This document shows, one piece after another, positions 34,068 through 41,832 of a stretch of 64,000 nt of DNA. The notes under the pieces are model-generated. The model had not been told where the DNA came from, ran no database searches, and saw nothing but the letters and a program-made list of their open reading frames with translations. Both the position numbers and the translations under genes were made by a program. The DNA comes from Nitrospira sp. (GTDB taxonomy: Bacteria > Nitrospirota > Nitrospiria > Nitrospirales > Nitrospiraceae). Within the stretch, counting starts at the first letter, position 1. Every line of letters starts with the position of its first letter. The stretch is from NCBI GenBank assembly GCA_024760525.1, contig CP060499.1:2356001-2420000 (forward strand), read 5' to 3'.

Positions 34068-35120
34068 TCACACGATCTGTTTTCGCAAGTGCCCCCACAA
34101 TGCGGTCCCGGCGTATCCACACGCCACGGTCCCCGTCGTCATGGCTATGATCTGATAGACCTTGCTGCGTGGGATTTTGACTTTGACGGCCGGATCCAAT
34201 AAATCGGGAGAGTTCATGACGAGCTTGAGTGATTCTCCGGCTGAGAGGATCGGCCACATGCATGCCAACCGTAACCTGGTTTCACGGCGCGGAACCGTCA
34301 TCGTATAGAGCCAGCCTTGATCCAGATGCCCGACCGCCAGGCGGACAAGATTGCTCAGGACGGGTCTGAAGCGAGGAAGGTTGTTCCGATCCAATAGATC
34401 CGCCGGTTTCAGACCGGCTTCGGTGAGCATCATTTCGGGAACATAACAACGCCCCTTCTGCAAATCGTGGGCAATGTCCTTCACGATGTTCGTCAATTGC
34501 AGCCCTTTTCCGAATCTCACCCCCACTTCGGACATCCGTTGAAGATCCCAGTGCGCCAGTGCCTTTCGATGGGCACACATCAAAGAGGTCCAGAACTCAC
34601 CCACACAACCGGCCACATGATAGATATAACGATCCAAATCATCGAGCGTCTTGAGCGCGGTGAGATCGGCCACAGAAGTTCCAGGGAAGGTGCTCAGATC
34701 CATCTCCATTCCTTGCGTCAGCGTCATCATCACCCGCTCGATTCGACGTTGGTCGTCCGGCGAACAGGTAAGGAACAGCCGGAAACACTCATCCAACCGT
34801 TCGAGCAGGATTCGTTCCGCCGAATGTTGTTGGAGAGGCCCCACGGCTTGTTGAATCGTGCGGATCTGATCCCAGTCGGGATGTTCACCGAGAAACTGCT
34901 CCCTGAGACGGTTAAGAAAACTTAACCGGCGCGATCTGTCGATCAAATCCGTATCGGCGATCGTATCGGCGGCCCGAGCAAAGAGATATGCCAATCCTAC
35001 TTGGTCACGCACATTTGCCGGCACAACGACCAATGTCGTGTAAAACAGACGCGAGACTTGTTTCAGAAGGTCACGGAGAAGCTCGTGATTGGAAGTGGTG
35101 GTCGCCATGGAGAGAGTCAT
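34068..35120 (-). CDS. Squalene/phytoene synthase family protein
   Basis: 350 residues from the ATG at 35120, fused to the upstream stop as TAATG with GGAAG before it. Head-to-head prenyl synthase: first Asp motif DTIAD (52-56) in LFARAADTIADTD, second in QLTNIVKDIAHDLQKGRCYVP. A hydrophobic C-terminal segment suggests membrane association. The enzyme could make squalene (hopanoid precursor) or phytoene; sequence does not decide. No hopanoid cyclase lies in this window. Coupled to a cupredoxin gene. Confidence 0.85.
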   Translation of the reverse strand: MTLSMATTTSNHELLRDLLKQVSRLFYTTLVVVPANVRDQVGLAYLFARAADTIADTDLIDRSRRLSFLNRLREQFLGEHPDWDQIRTIQQAVGPLQQHSAERILLERLDECFRLFLTCSPDDQRRIERVMMTLTQGMEMDLSTFPGTSVADLTALKTLDDLDRYIYHVAGCVGEFWTSLMCAHRKALAHWDLQRMSEVGVRFGKGLQLTNIVKDIAHDLQKGRCYVPEMMLTEAGLKPADLLDRNNLPRFRPVLSNLVRLAVGHLDQGWLYTMTVPRRETRLRLACMWPILSAGESLKLVMNSPDLLDPAVKVKIPRSKVYQIIAMTTGTVACGYAGTALWGHLRKQIV

Positions 35121-35560
35121 TACTTGACTTCCAGTACCCCCTCCATCCCTTTGTCTCGATGGCTGGGCATGGGCCACAATCGTTTGTCGCAAAAGAACGG
35201 GAAGCGACCAGGCTCCGTCGGAACAAATCTAGCCAGGACAGTCTTGCCAGCTCCGACATCGTACTCGATCGACAAGCCTCCGGCCGAGTCCTTGATAATG
35301 AAGTTATGCGGTGTAATCGTTGTGACGCTGGTCAGCGTCAACTCGACGGCCTTCCCCCTTTCCACAACCAGATGATTCGGTGAATAGGAATAGCTGTCGA
35401 GAATAACCGTAGCCCGTTGAACTCCATCAGGTGACATGGGCACCACGATCGGCGGAGTGGGGACCACGGTATCTGAAGACCGTCCTATAGACGGCAACAG
35501 CAGCATCGTTAAGCAGCCCACCATGCCGAGAACCCAGAAAGGCTTTATGCCGACTCTCAT
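35120..35560 (-). CDS. Exported cupredoxin-like protein
   Basis: 146 residues with an N-terminal signal or anchor (FWVLGMVGCLTMLLLPSIGRSS). The cupredoxin fold is indicated by VILDSYSYSPNHLVVERGKAVELTLTS and the copper ligands His85 (TPHNF), Cys124 (FFCDK), His134 and Met139, the type 1 pattern, with an unusually long nine-residue loop between Cys and His. Probably a periplasmic electron carrier or copper sensor. Its stop overlaps the start of the synthase gene, an odd pairing. Confidence 0.85.
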   Translation of the reverse strand: MRVGIKPFWVLGMVGCLTMLLLPSIGRSSDTVVPTPPIVVPMSPDGVQRATVILDSYSYSPNHLVVERGKAVELTLTSVTTITPHNFIIKDSAGGLSIEYDVGAGKTVLARFVPTEPGRFPFFCDKRLWPMPSHRDKGMEGVLEVK

Positions 35561-35707
35561 AAGAACTTTCTAACAGGAACCAAAGAAAGGGGTCAACATT
35601 ATCCAAGTACTTTCAGAGACTTCGAAAGTCTTGACTTTCCGGAACGCGTCCTTATGTTGGGGTTGAAAGAGAGTGGCCGTCACTGATGCGGTCACTTCCG
35701 GAAGCCA

Positions 35708-35719
35708 GTTGTGTATAAT
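35708..35719 (+). promoter_or_regulatory. Probable -10 box upstream of htpX
   Basis: A perfect TATAAT (35714-35719) preceded by GTTGTG lies about 64 bp before the htpX start. No convincing -35 box is found at 16-18 bp (GTCACT at 35691), so activation by a regulator is possible. Confidence 0.4.
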
Positions 35720-35782
35720 AGTGGCTGTTCCATGGCCGGGTCGCTTTTACAAGCGAGTAGCTAATCCCGAAGGAGGATTTCC

Positions 35783-36703
35783 ATGAAGTGGCTTAAGGGT
35801 ATTGGCCTGTTTCTGATCGCAAACTTCCTCATCTACATCACGCTGTCAATCACGGCCAACCTGTTGATAAACGTCGTCCTGCCTGCATTCGGGATCGATG
35901 TGCGGGGAGTCTTCAATCAGCAGCTGTTGGTCTGGTCCCTGGTGATCGGATTCGGCGGTGCGTTCATCAGCTTGGCATTCTCCAAGCAGATGGCTCGCGC
36001 GATGCTGAGCTGCCAACAGATTACCCAACCTCGGTCGCATGCCGAGCACGTGATTTACGGCTCCGTCCAGGAGATTGCTCAACGGCTGAACATCACCATG
36101 CCGGAAGTCTGGGTGTACGAATCCCCTGATCCCAATGCGTTTGCAACCGGTCCGAGCAAGAACAATTCAATGGTAGCGGTGTCCACGGGTCTGTTGCAAA
36201 ATCTTAAGGAAGATGAAGTGAAGGCGGTGCTCGCCCACGAAATGGGGCACGTCTATAACGGAGACATGTTTACGACGACTGTGCTCGCCGGGTTAATGAA
36301 CACGTTCGTGTACTACATCAGCAACTTCCTGGCCCAAATCGTCGGGCAACCACAGGGAGACCGGGAGGGAAGCAACGCGGGGAACCCGATCCTGGCCTTT
36401 GTTGTGTATATCTTTTTGCAGGTCGTCTTGTCGTTTCTTGCCATGCTGGTCATCAGTTGGCATTCCCGTCGCCGAGAATTCGGTGCGGACGCGTTTGCGG
36501 CGAAGGTGTATGGCAAGGGCGCGATGATCGCCGCCCTGGAATCAATCAACCGGTGGGTCAACCGCGCGCAGCCTGAGTACGGAACGCAGGATGCGTTGGC
36601 GACGTTCAAGATCTCGGGCAAGACGTCCGGTTTCATGCACCTCTTTGCCACTCATCCGCCGATGGAGGAACGAATTGCCGCCTTGCAGCGTCTGACCGTG
36701 TAA
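35783..36703 (+). CDS. htpX: Membrane zinc metalloprotease HtpX
   Basis: 306 residues, preceded by AAGGAGG. Four hydrophobic helices: two N-terminal (LKGIGLFLIANFLIYI..., LLVWSLVIGFGGAFISLAF) and two after the active site. The zinc motif HEMGH is at 152-156, with a downstream RRREFGADAFAA providing the third ligand Glu. HtpX degrades misfolded inner-membrane proteins. Monocistronic with a well-defined leader region of about 220 bp. Confidence 0.95.
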   Translation: MKWLKGIGLFLIANFLIYITLSITANLLINVVLPAFGIDVRGVFNQQLLVWSLVIGFGGAFISLAFSKQMARAMLSCQQITQPRSHAEHVIYGSVQEIAQRLNITMPEVWVYESPDPNAFATGPSKNNSMVAVSTGLLQNLKEDEVKAVLAHEMGHVYNGDMFTTTVLAGLMNTFVYYISNFLAQIVGQPQGDREGSNAGNPILAFVVYIFLQVVLSFLAMLVISWHSRRREFGADAFAAKVYGKGAMIAALESINRWVNRAQPEYGTQDALATFKISGKTSGFMHLFATHPPMEERIAALQRLTV

Positions 36704-36748
36704 CAACGTTCGATGGTGGGCGTCGTGCGGCATCGAGAACGGCCGGTG

Positions 36749-37033
36749 TCAAGTTTTCCGATAGAACGTGATGTGTCGGCGGTATTCTTGGACGGCCGCC
36801 CATAAGGCGGCCGATCCGAGAGCGATGTTGCTCTCGAGAGCAGCTTCCACACCGGGATCATCAATCTCAACCTCATAGCGGTCTTGGATGTTCGTCCGAA
36901 TCGGCCCCTGCGCAATTTCACGAGGCAGAAAAATTTCCTTCCAGACTTCTTTCTCGACCAAGCAAACATCCCGAAATCGCTCATAGAGTAATGTCAGTTT
37001 TTCCGGATCCGAAACCCTGGCTCCCTCCCCCAT
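36749..37033 (-). CDS. Small soluble protein of unknown function
   Basis: 94 residues with AAGGAG before the ATG at 37033. Mainly helical and charged, with one central segment (PIRTNIQDRYEVEIDDPGVEAALE). No domain recognised. It follows the gene at 37055-37702 by 21 bp on the same strand, so the two probably form an operon. Confidence 0.7.
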   Translation of the reverse strand: MGEGARVSDPEKLTLLYERFRDVCLVEKEVWKEIFLPREIAQGPIRTNIQDRYEVEIDDPGVEAALESNIALGSAALWAAVQEYRRHITFYRKT

Positions 37034-37054
37034 AACGCTCCTTTCGTTCTCACC

Positions 37055-37702
37055 TCATTTGACGGACCCCTGTTCAGGCGTCAAGGCAGGTCCGACCTCT
37101 GCGACGGTAAAGCGCATCGTACCGACCTGATTCACGGCATGAAACGGCTGCTGTCCTAAAGGCGCGATATAGATCTTCGCCAGATAATTACCCACCGCCC
37201 ATTTCGTGCCTGAACGCTTTAACTCGAGGTACCCATATCGTTCATGACCCGGCACTTCGAGCACGTCCTTGCCCAGCGGACCCTCATTCGGCTGGCCGCT
37301 CGGCTGCTCGATCTGCCATTGCACGGCAAACTGTGCCGGATCTTCCAATGGAGCCACTTCAAAAACGATATAAATAGCTGGAACCTCCGGCGTGAATATC
37401 CAGCCCGGCTCGATCGGTTTCAACCGCGGATCCTGGCTATACCACCCTTTTCGTCCAAACGTATCCCATTCCACCTCAAACCCTTTGGCCATCTTGATCC
37501 AGGTAAAGAGCGATTGTGGAACGCCCTGTTCCTGATAGTCGAATGAAGGGGTTTGTGTCGTTCCAATCTCCGTGGACTCCTGCTCTTTGGAAGGCAGGAG
37601 ATCTTTGCCCACCCCTACCTGTTCATAGAAAAGCACGACACATAGAACACCGACGGTAAACCAGCCTCGCGACAGTCTCGCGACAGGAGCATCGGCAGCC
37701 AT
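37055..37702 (-). CDS. Exported or membrane-anchored protein of unknown function
   Basis: 215 residues from the ATG at 37702 (an ATG at 37738 adds 12). One N-terminal hydrophobic helix (WFTVGVLCVVLFYEQVGVG) acts as signal or anchor. The remainder is beta-rich: EPGWIFTPEVPAIYIVFEVAPLEDP, AVQWQIEQPSGQPNEGPLGKD, YGYLELKRSGTKWAVGNYLAKIYI, resembling immunoglobulin-like folds. No family recognised. Divergent from the MFS transporter with about 110 bp between. Confidence 0.7.
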   Translation of the reverse strand: MAADAPVARLSRGWFTVGVLCVVLFYEQVGVGKDLLPSKEQESTEIGTTQTPSFDYQEQGVPQSLFTWIKMAKGFEVEWDTFGRKGWYSQDPRLKPIEPGWIFTPEVPAIYIVFEVAPLEDPAQFAVQWQIEQPSGQPNEGPLGKDVLEVPGHERYGYLELKRSGTKWAVGNYLAKIYIAPLGQQPFHAVNQVGTMRFTVAEVGPALTPEQGSVK

Positions 37703-37811
37703 GGAATCAATCGTACTGAGGCATGTCATTGGGGTCAATAACCGTCGGGGATCATCCGATCAATCCTTGTGCCACACCAGTTGTATGGTAGAGTGCTCTT
37801 GGCGTGCCCGT

Positions 37812-39209
37812 ATGACTCCCCAACAAGCCTCGACATCAACATTACAGTCCGTCGACCCTGGCCCTAGAGAGCCGCACGAATCCGGGCGGCGTTTCGGCAT
37901 TCGAGATGGCCTGTTCCAAGCGGTCGCCCAAGGCGGAGGCGAGCAGTACCTCTCCGCCTTTGCGCTGCTGCTCCACGCGACACCATTCCAGTTGAGCATC
38001 CTCTCCGCCGTTCCACAACTGTTAGGAACATGGGCGCAGTTGGTTTCAGTCAAGGTATCCCACTGGTTCCCCAGCCGAGCCTCTCAAGTCTTCTGGGGGA
38101 TCATCGGTCAGTCTCTATCCTGGATCCCTATCTTGGCACTGCCGTTACTCTGGCCCAACCAAGGGCCTTGGCTTCTCATAGCCGCCGTCGCCGTCTATTT
38201 CATCTTCAGCCATTTCACGTCTCCTGCTTGGAACAGTCTTATCACCGACTTGCTGGAACCCAACGAGCGAGGCATGTACTTCGCCAAACGAGCACGGGTG
38301 ATTGCACTGACCAGTTTTATCGCGCTCTGCCTGGCGGGAGTCCTGTTGAGTTTTTTCGAAGAGCGGCAACTCCTTTGGATCGGTTTCGCCGTCATGTTCC
38401 TCACAGCCGGTGTTTGCCGGAGCGCACCGGCCTTCTTGCTGCGGAACGTCAGCGGCTTACCAACACCTGACGCGAGCACGGCGCCAACGGGCTTTCTGGA
38501 ATTTTTCCGTACGGGCATGTCTGAGAACTTTCGCCATTTCCTGCTCTTTTCAGGACTCATGCATTCCGCTGTCCTGGTAGCTGGTCCTTTCTTCGTCATC
38601 TATCTGCTTCAGGATCTCCACCTGGCTCACTGGCAGTATGGAACCTGGCTCGCGGCAGGCATCTTCGGTCAATTCCTCACCCTGCCCGGTTGGGGCCGGT
38701 TCGGTGATCGCTTCGGGAACAAGGCGCTGCTCACCTTTACCGGCCTACTCGTGGCGTTTCTGCCCATGCTGTATCTATTCAGCACGACGTGGTTATTTCT
38801 TGTCGCCGTGAACTTCTTTGGAGGCGTGGTGTGGGCCGGACTTGGACTCGGGTTGAACAACTATGTCTTCGACGCAGTACAGCCGACGGATCGCGCAAAG
38901 GCGGTCGCTATTTCAAGCATCGTCAACGCCATCGGGTGGGCCATGGGAACGGTAATCGGCAGTCTGTTGATCGATACGCTGCCTGCCAGACTGGGGCTTG
39001 GAGCCGTCACGCTGGAGCCTGTCTCGAATCTCCCGTTTATCTTCTTTCTTTCGGGTTTGCTGCGCTTGCTCGTCTCGGTTCTACTACTCAGGACCTTCCA
39101 CGAACCCCGTCAGGTCGAGCGACGAGCCCACAATCGACTACTCTGGGAACTACCACTGCTGAAGCCTTTACGCGAGTTGTCGCGCCGGCCCACCAGCGCC
39201 AATCAGTAG
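37812..39209 (+). CDS. Major facilitator superfamily transporter
   Basis: 465 residues from the ATG at 37812; an ATG at 37785 is an alternative. About 12 hydrophobic helices. The loop after helix 4 (SPAWNSLITDLLEPNERGMYFAKRARVIAL) and the mid-protein GWGRFGDRFGNKALLTFTGLL, a form of the G-x-x-x-D-R-x-G-x-K loop motif, place it in the MFS. Substrate not predictable. Its 3' end overlaps the convergent lipoprotein gene by 7 bp. Confidence 0.88.
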   Translation: MTPQQASTSTLQSVDPGPREPHESGRRFGIRDGLFQAVAQGGGEQYLSAFALLLHATPFQLSILSAVPQLLGTWAQLVSVKVSHWFPSRASQVFWGIIGQSLSWIPILALPLLWPNQGPWLLIAAVAVYFIFSHFTSPAWNSLITDLLEPNERGMYFAKRARVIALTSFIALCLAGVLLSFFEERQLLWIGFAVMFLTAGVCRSAPAFLLRNVSGLPTPDASTAPTGFLEFFRTGMSENFRHFLLFSGLMHSAVLVAGPFFVIYLLQDLHLAHWQYGTWLAAGIFGQFLTLPGWGRFGDRFGNKALLTFTGLLVAFLPMLYLFSTTWLFLVAVNFFGGVVWAGLGLGLNNYVFDAVQPTDRAKAVAISSIVNAIGWAMGTVIGSLLIDTLPARLGLGAVTLEPVSNLPFIFFLSGLLRLLVSVLLLRTFHEPRQVERRAHNRLLWELPLLKPLRELSRRPTSANQ

Positions 39210-39424
39210 GGGCCCACCCCGGAACCAACCGCACGATTCTTCTCTTCTTGTTTCAGCTTGTCGAACGCCTTATCGCCATGATCGCGGACCTGGTCCTGCG
39301 TCACCGTCGACGCCGGCTTAGGCGCTTCGCCGGCACACCCACCGGTACCCGCCAGCACCACTCCCGCGACAAGAATAAGCCACCGACGTTTGTGTGCTGT
39401 TCCCCCGGTCTTTTCTCCGAACAT
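39203..39424 (-). CDS. Small lipoprotein
   Basis: 73 residues from the ATG at 39424, selected by a perfect AAGGAGG ribosome binding site and a signal peptide directly after it (WLILVAGVVLAGTGGC, lipobox GTGGC). The mature part is about 45 charged residues with a helix (DQVRDHGDKAFDKLKQEEKNRAV). Function unknown. Confidence 0.75.
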   Translation of the reverse strand: MFGEKTGGTAHKRRWLILVAGVVLAGTGGCAGEAPKPASTVTQDQVRDHGDKAFDKLKQEEKNRAVGSGVGPY

Positions 39425-39511
39425 CTCTATCCTCCTTGGGTAATGATGTCTCGATGGTTCGGGGTCTATCATACCACCCCTTTGTCTGAATACCATTCTC
39501 ACCCCATGTCG

Positions 39512-39540
39512 TTGACTCACTGAAACCAGAAAGGTATGCT
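39512..39540 (+). promoter_or_regulatory. Sigma-70-type promoter for the YqeY gene
   Basis: TTGACT (39512-39517), a 17-bp spacer, and TATGCT (39535-39540), about 37 bp before the ATG at 39577. Confidence 0.55.
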
Positions 39541-39576
39541 TTCCCGCTAGCTCCCCCTTAACCCGAGAGATCCTCT

Positions 39577-40023
39577 ATGTCATTGCACGACCGCCTCACT
39601 GAAGACCTCAAGCTCGCGATGAAATCACGCGATCAACTTCGCATGGATGTGATCCGGATGATCAAAGCTGCGGTCCTGAACAAAGAAGTCGAACTCAAAC
39701 GGGACCTCGATGACGCGGAAATGAGCCGCGTGATGACCACCCTGGTGAAACAACGACGGGAATCCGTCGAGCACTTTGAAAAAGCCCAGCGGATGGAGCT
39801 GGCCGGGAAAGAGCGCAAGGAAATTGAAATCATCGAGTCCTACCTCCCAAAACCGCTTTCCCCGCAAGAGCTTGAGACCGTCGTTGGATCGGTCATGGCC
39901 GAAACCGGGGCCCGCTCGCTGAAGGATATGGGAGTGGTCATGAAAGCTGTGATGGCTCGCCTCGGAGGACAGCCCATCGACGGCAAACAACTCAGCGACT
40001 TAGTCAAAAGCAAACTCGCCTGA
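39577..40023 (+). CDS. GatB/YqeY domain protein
   Basis: 148 residues, the standard length of stand-alone YqeY proteins. It matches the tRNA-binding tail domain of GatB: LHDRLTEDLKLAMKSRDQLRMDVIRMIKAAVLNKEVE, ESVEHFEKAQRMELAGKERKEIEIIESYLPKPLSPQEL and GGQPIDGKQLSDLVKSKL. Probably binds tRNA or assists amidotransferase; exact role unestablished. Has its own promoter. Confidence 0.92.
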   Translation: MSLHDRLTEDLKLAMKSRDQLRMDVIRMIKAAVLNKEVELKRDLDDAEMSRVMTTLVKQRRESVEHFEKAQRMELAGKERKEIEIIESYLPKPLSPQELETVVGSVMAETGARSLKDMGVVMKAVMARLGGQPIDGKQLSDLVKSKLA

Positions 40024-40048
40024 TACCCCTACAGTCATTTGCTATACT
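40020..40048 (+). promoter_or_regulatory. Candidate promoter for the phosphorelay cluster
   Basis: CTGATA (40020-40025), a 17-bp spacer and TATACT (40043-40048), overlapping the YqeY stop codon and 56 bp before the first receiver gene. Confidence 0.4.
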
Positions 40049-40103
40049 GGATCTGATCCTATCGTGACTTTAGTTTTGCGGGACCTCAGCCGTTAAGAAC
40101 GTT

Positions 40104-40742
40104 ATGGCGCTCCTCATCGTCGACGACTCGCCCGACCAGCATCTCTTGCTTCAGTCTATCCTGGCCAAGGCCGGTCACGACCAGATTGTCGCGGTGGATT
40201 CTGCGCAGGCGGCGTTTGCAACCTTGAACCTCGACGGCACTCAACTGTCGGCTCAGGTCGATTTAATCTTAATGGACGTCCTGATGCCCGAGATCGACGG
40301 GGTGGAGGCATGCCGCCGAATCAAACAGCAGGCCCACCTTCGAGACATTCCCATCATCATGGTGACCGCCAACAATGATCTCAACAATCTGAAAGAGGCG
40401 TTCTCGGCCGGGGCGATGGACTACATCAACAAACCGGTCAACGAAGTGGAATTGCTGGCACGAGTCGCTTCAGCTCTGACCTTGAAGAACGAGATGGATT
40501 GTCGTAAGGAACGTGAGGCGGAGCTGCAACAACGCAATCAGGAACTGCAACGCGCCCTCAAGGAAGTTAAGGTACTTCGCGGCCTGATTCCGATCTGCGC
40601 TTCGTGCAAGAAAATCCGCAACGACGGCGGGTTCTGGCAGCAGCTCGAAGAGTACATCGGCGAGCATTCGGAGGCAGAATTCAGCCACGGTCTCTGCCAA
40701 CCCTGCCTCAAAAAGCTTTATCCTGGCGTTTATCAGGCCTAG
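40104..40742 (+). CDS. Response regulator with C-terminal Cys-rich tail
   Basis: 212 residues. Receiver domain 1 to about 125 with Asp7-Asp8, phosphoacceptor Asp58 (LILMDVLMP) and KPVN lysine. A coiled coil (KEREAELQQRNQELQRALKEVKVLRG) leads to LIPICASCKKIRNDGGFWQQLEEYI and HGLCQPCLKKLYP, a four-Cys motif often found at the end of receivers and likely zinc-binding. No DNA-binding output. First of a four-gene phosphorelay set; closely related to the regulator at 49485. Confidence 0.9.
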   Translation: MALLIVDDSPDQHLLLQSILAKAGHDQIVAVDSAQAAFATLNLDGTQLSAQVDLILMDVLMPEIDGVEACRRIKQQAHLRDIPIIMVTANNDLNNLKEAFSAGAMDYINKPVNEVELLARVASALTLKNEMDCRKEREAELQQRNQELQRALKEVKVLRGLIPICASCKKIRNDGGFWQQLEEYIGEHSEAEFSHGLCQPCLKKLYPGVYQA

Positions 40743-40789
40743 CTGTTACGATTCCGCCAGTCTCCTTCCTTCTCAGACTGTGTGAATTT

Positions 40790-41818
40790 ATGAGCATTCT
40801 CATCGTCGACGATTCTGCGGATGATCGCCTGCTGTTGCAGACCATTCTGTCCACGGCGGGTTATGAAGACATTTTAGCGGCGGATTCCCCGGCCGCCGCG
40901 TTTAAGTATTTGGGCCTCGACGGCGGCAAACACGGCATTGCACGCGTCGATCTGATCCTCATGGATATTCTGATGCCGCAAATGAACGGTATCGAAGCCT
41001 GCCGCCAAATAAAAGCCGTCGACCGGTTCCGAGACACACCAATCATCATGGTCACGGTCAAGACAGACCCGGTCGATCTGCAGCTGGCATTTGCCGCCGG
41101 CGCCATGGATTACGTCGCCAAACCGGTCAACAAGATCGAGCTCCTGACCAGAGTGCGGTCAGTCCTCCGGCTCGTTCATGAAATCGACCGCCGCCGGGCG
41201 CGTGAGCAAGAGCTCCTCGAGGTCATGCGTCAGCTCCAAGAGGCCAATCAGATGCTGCTCCGCCTCTCCTGTTTGGATGGATTGACCGGCATCACCAACC
41301 GACGACAATTCGACGACTTTCTGGACCAGGAATGGCGAAGAGCCGTGCGCGAGTCGACTCCCCTGTCTCTGATCATGTTCGATATCGACCGGTTTAAGAC
41401 CTACAACGATTCCAAAGGTCACACCGCAGGTGATGAATGCCTGAAACAAGTCTCTGCGGCCGTCTCCAGCTCGGTGAATCGACCCGGTGATTTGGTCGCC
41501 CGCTACGGAGGAGATGAGTTTGTCACGGTATTGCCCGGCACAGGTATTGACGGCGCGGCTCAAGTTGCAGAGAGCTTGCGCCGCCGAGTCGAATCGCTGG
41601 GGATTAAGCACTCGGATGGGGAACTCGTGACGATCAGCGTCGGGTACGCCTGCGTGGTTCCCAACCGAAACTCCTCCCCGACCGACCTCATCAAGGCTGC
41701 AGATCAGGCGCTGTATCAAGCCAAACAAGAGGGACGCAACCGGGCAAAATCGGCCAGCATTCTGATGTTGGTCCCGGACTCACACGACGACCAGGAACCT
41801 CCTCACAACACTCGCTGA
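40790..41818 (+). CDS. Response regulator diguanylate cyclase (REC-GGDEF)
   Basis: 342 residues from the ATG at 40790; a longer in-frame extension overlaps the preceding gene. Receiver domain with phosphoacceptor Asp59, then a short coiled coil and a GGDEF domain with the intact active site GGDEF at 240-244 and an inhibitory I-site RPGD at 231-234, five residues before it. Predicted to make cyclic di-GMP on phosphorylation. Its receiver resembles the previous gene's, so the two may share a kinase. Confidence 0.95.
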   Translation: MSILIVDDSADDRLLLQTILSTAGYEDILAADSPAAAFKYLGLDGGKHGIARVDLILMDILMPQMNGIEACRQIKAVDRFRDTPIIMVTVKTDPVDLQLAFAAGAMDYVAKPVNKIELLTRVRSVLRLVHEIDRRRAREQELLEVMRQLQEANQMLLRLSCLDGLTGITNRRQFDDFLDQEWRRAVRESTPLSLIMFDIDRFKTYNDSKGHTAGDECLKQVSAAVSSSVNRPGDLVARYGGDEFVTVLPGTGIDGAAQVAESLRRRVESLGIKHSDGELVTISVGYACVVPNRNSSPTDLIKAADQALYQAKQEGRNRAKSASILMLVPDSHDDQEPPHNTR

Positions 41819-41832
41819 GCGTTCACGCGCCC

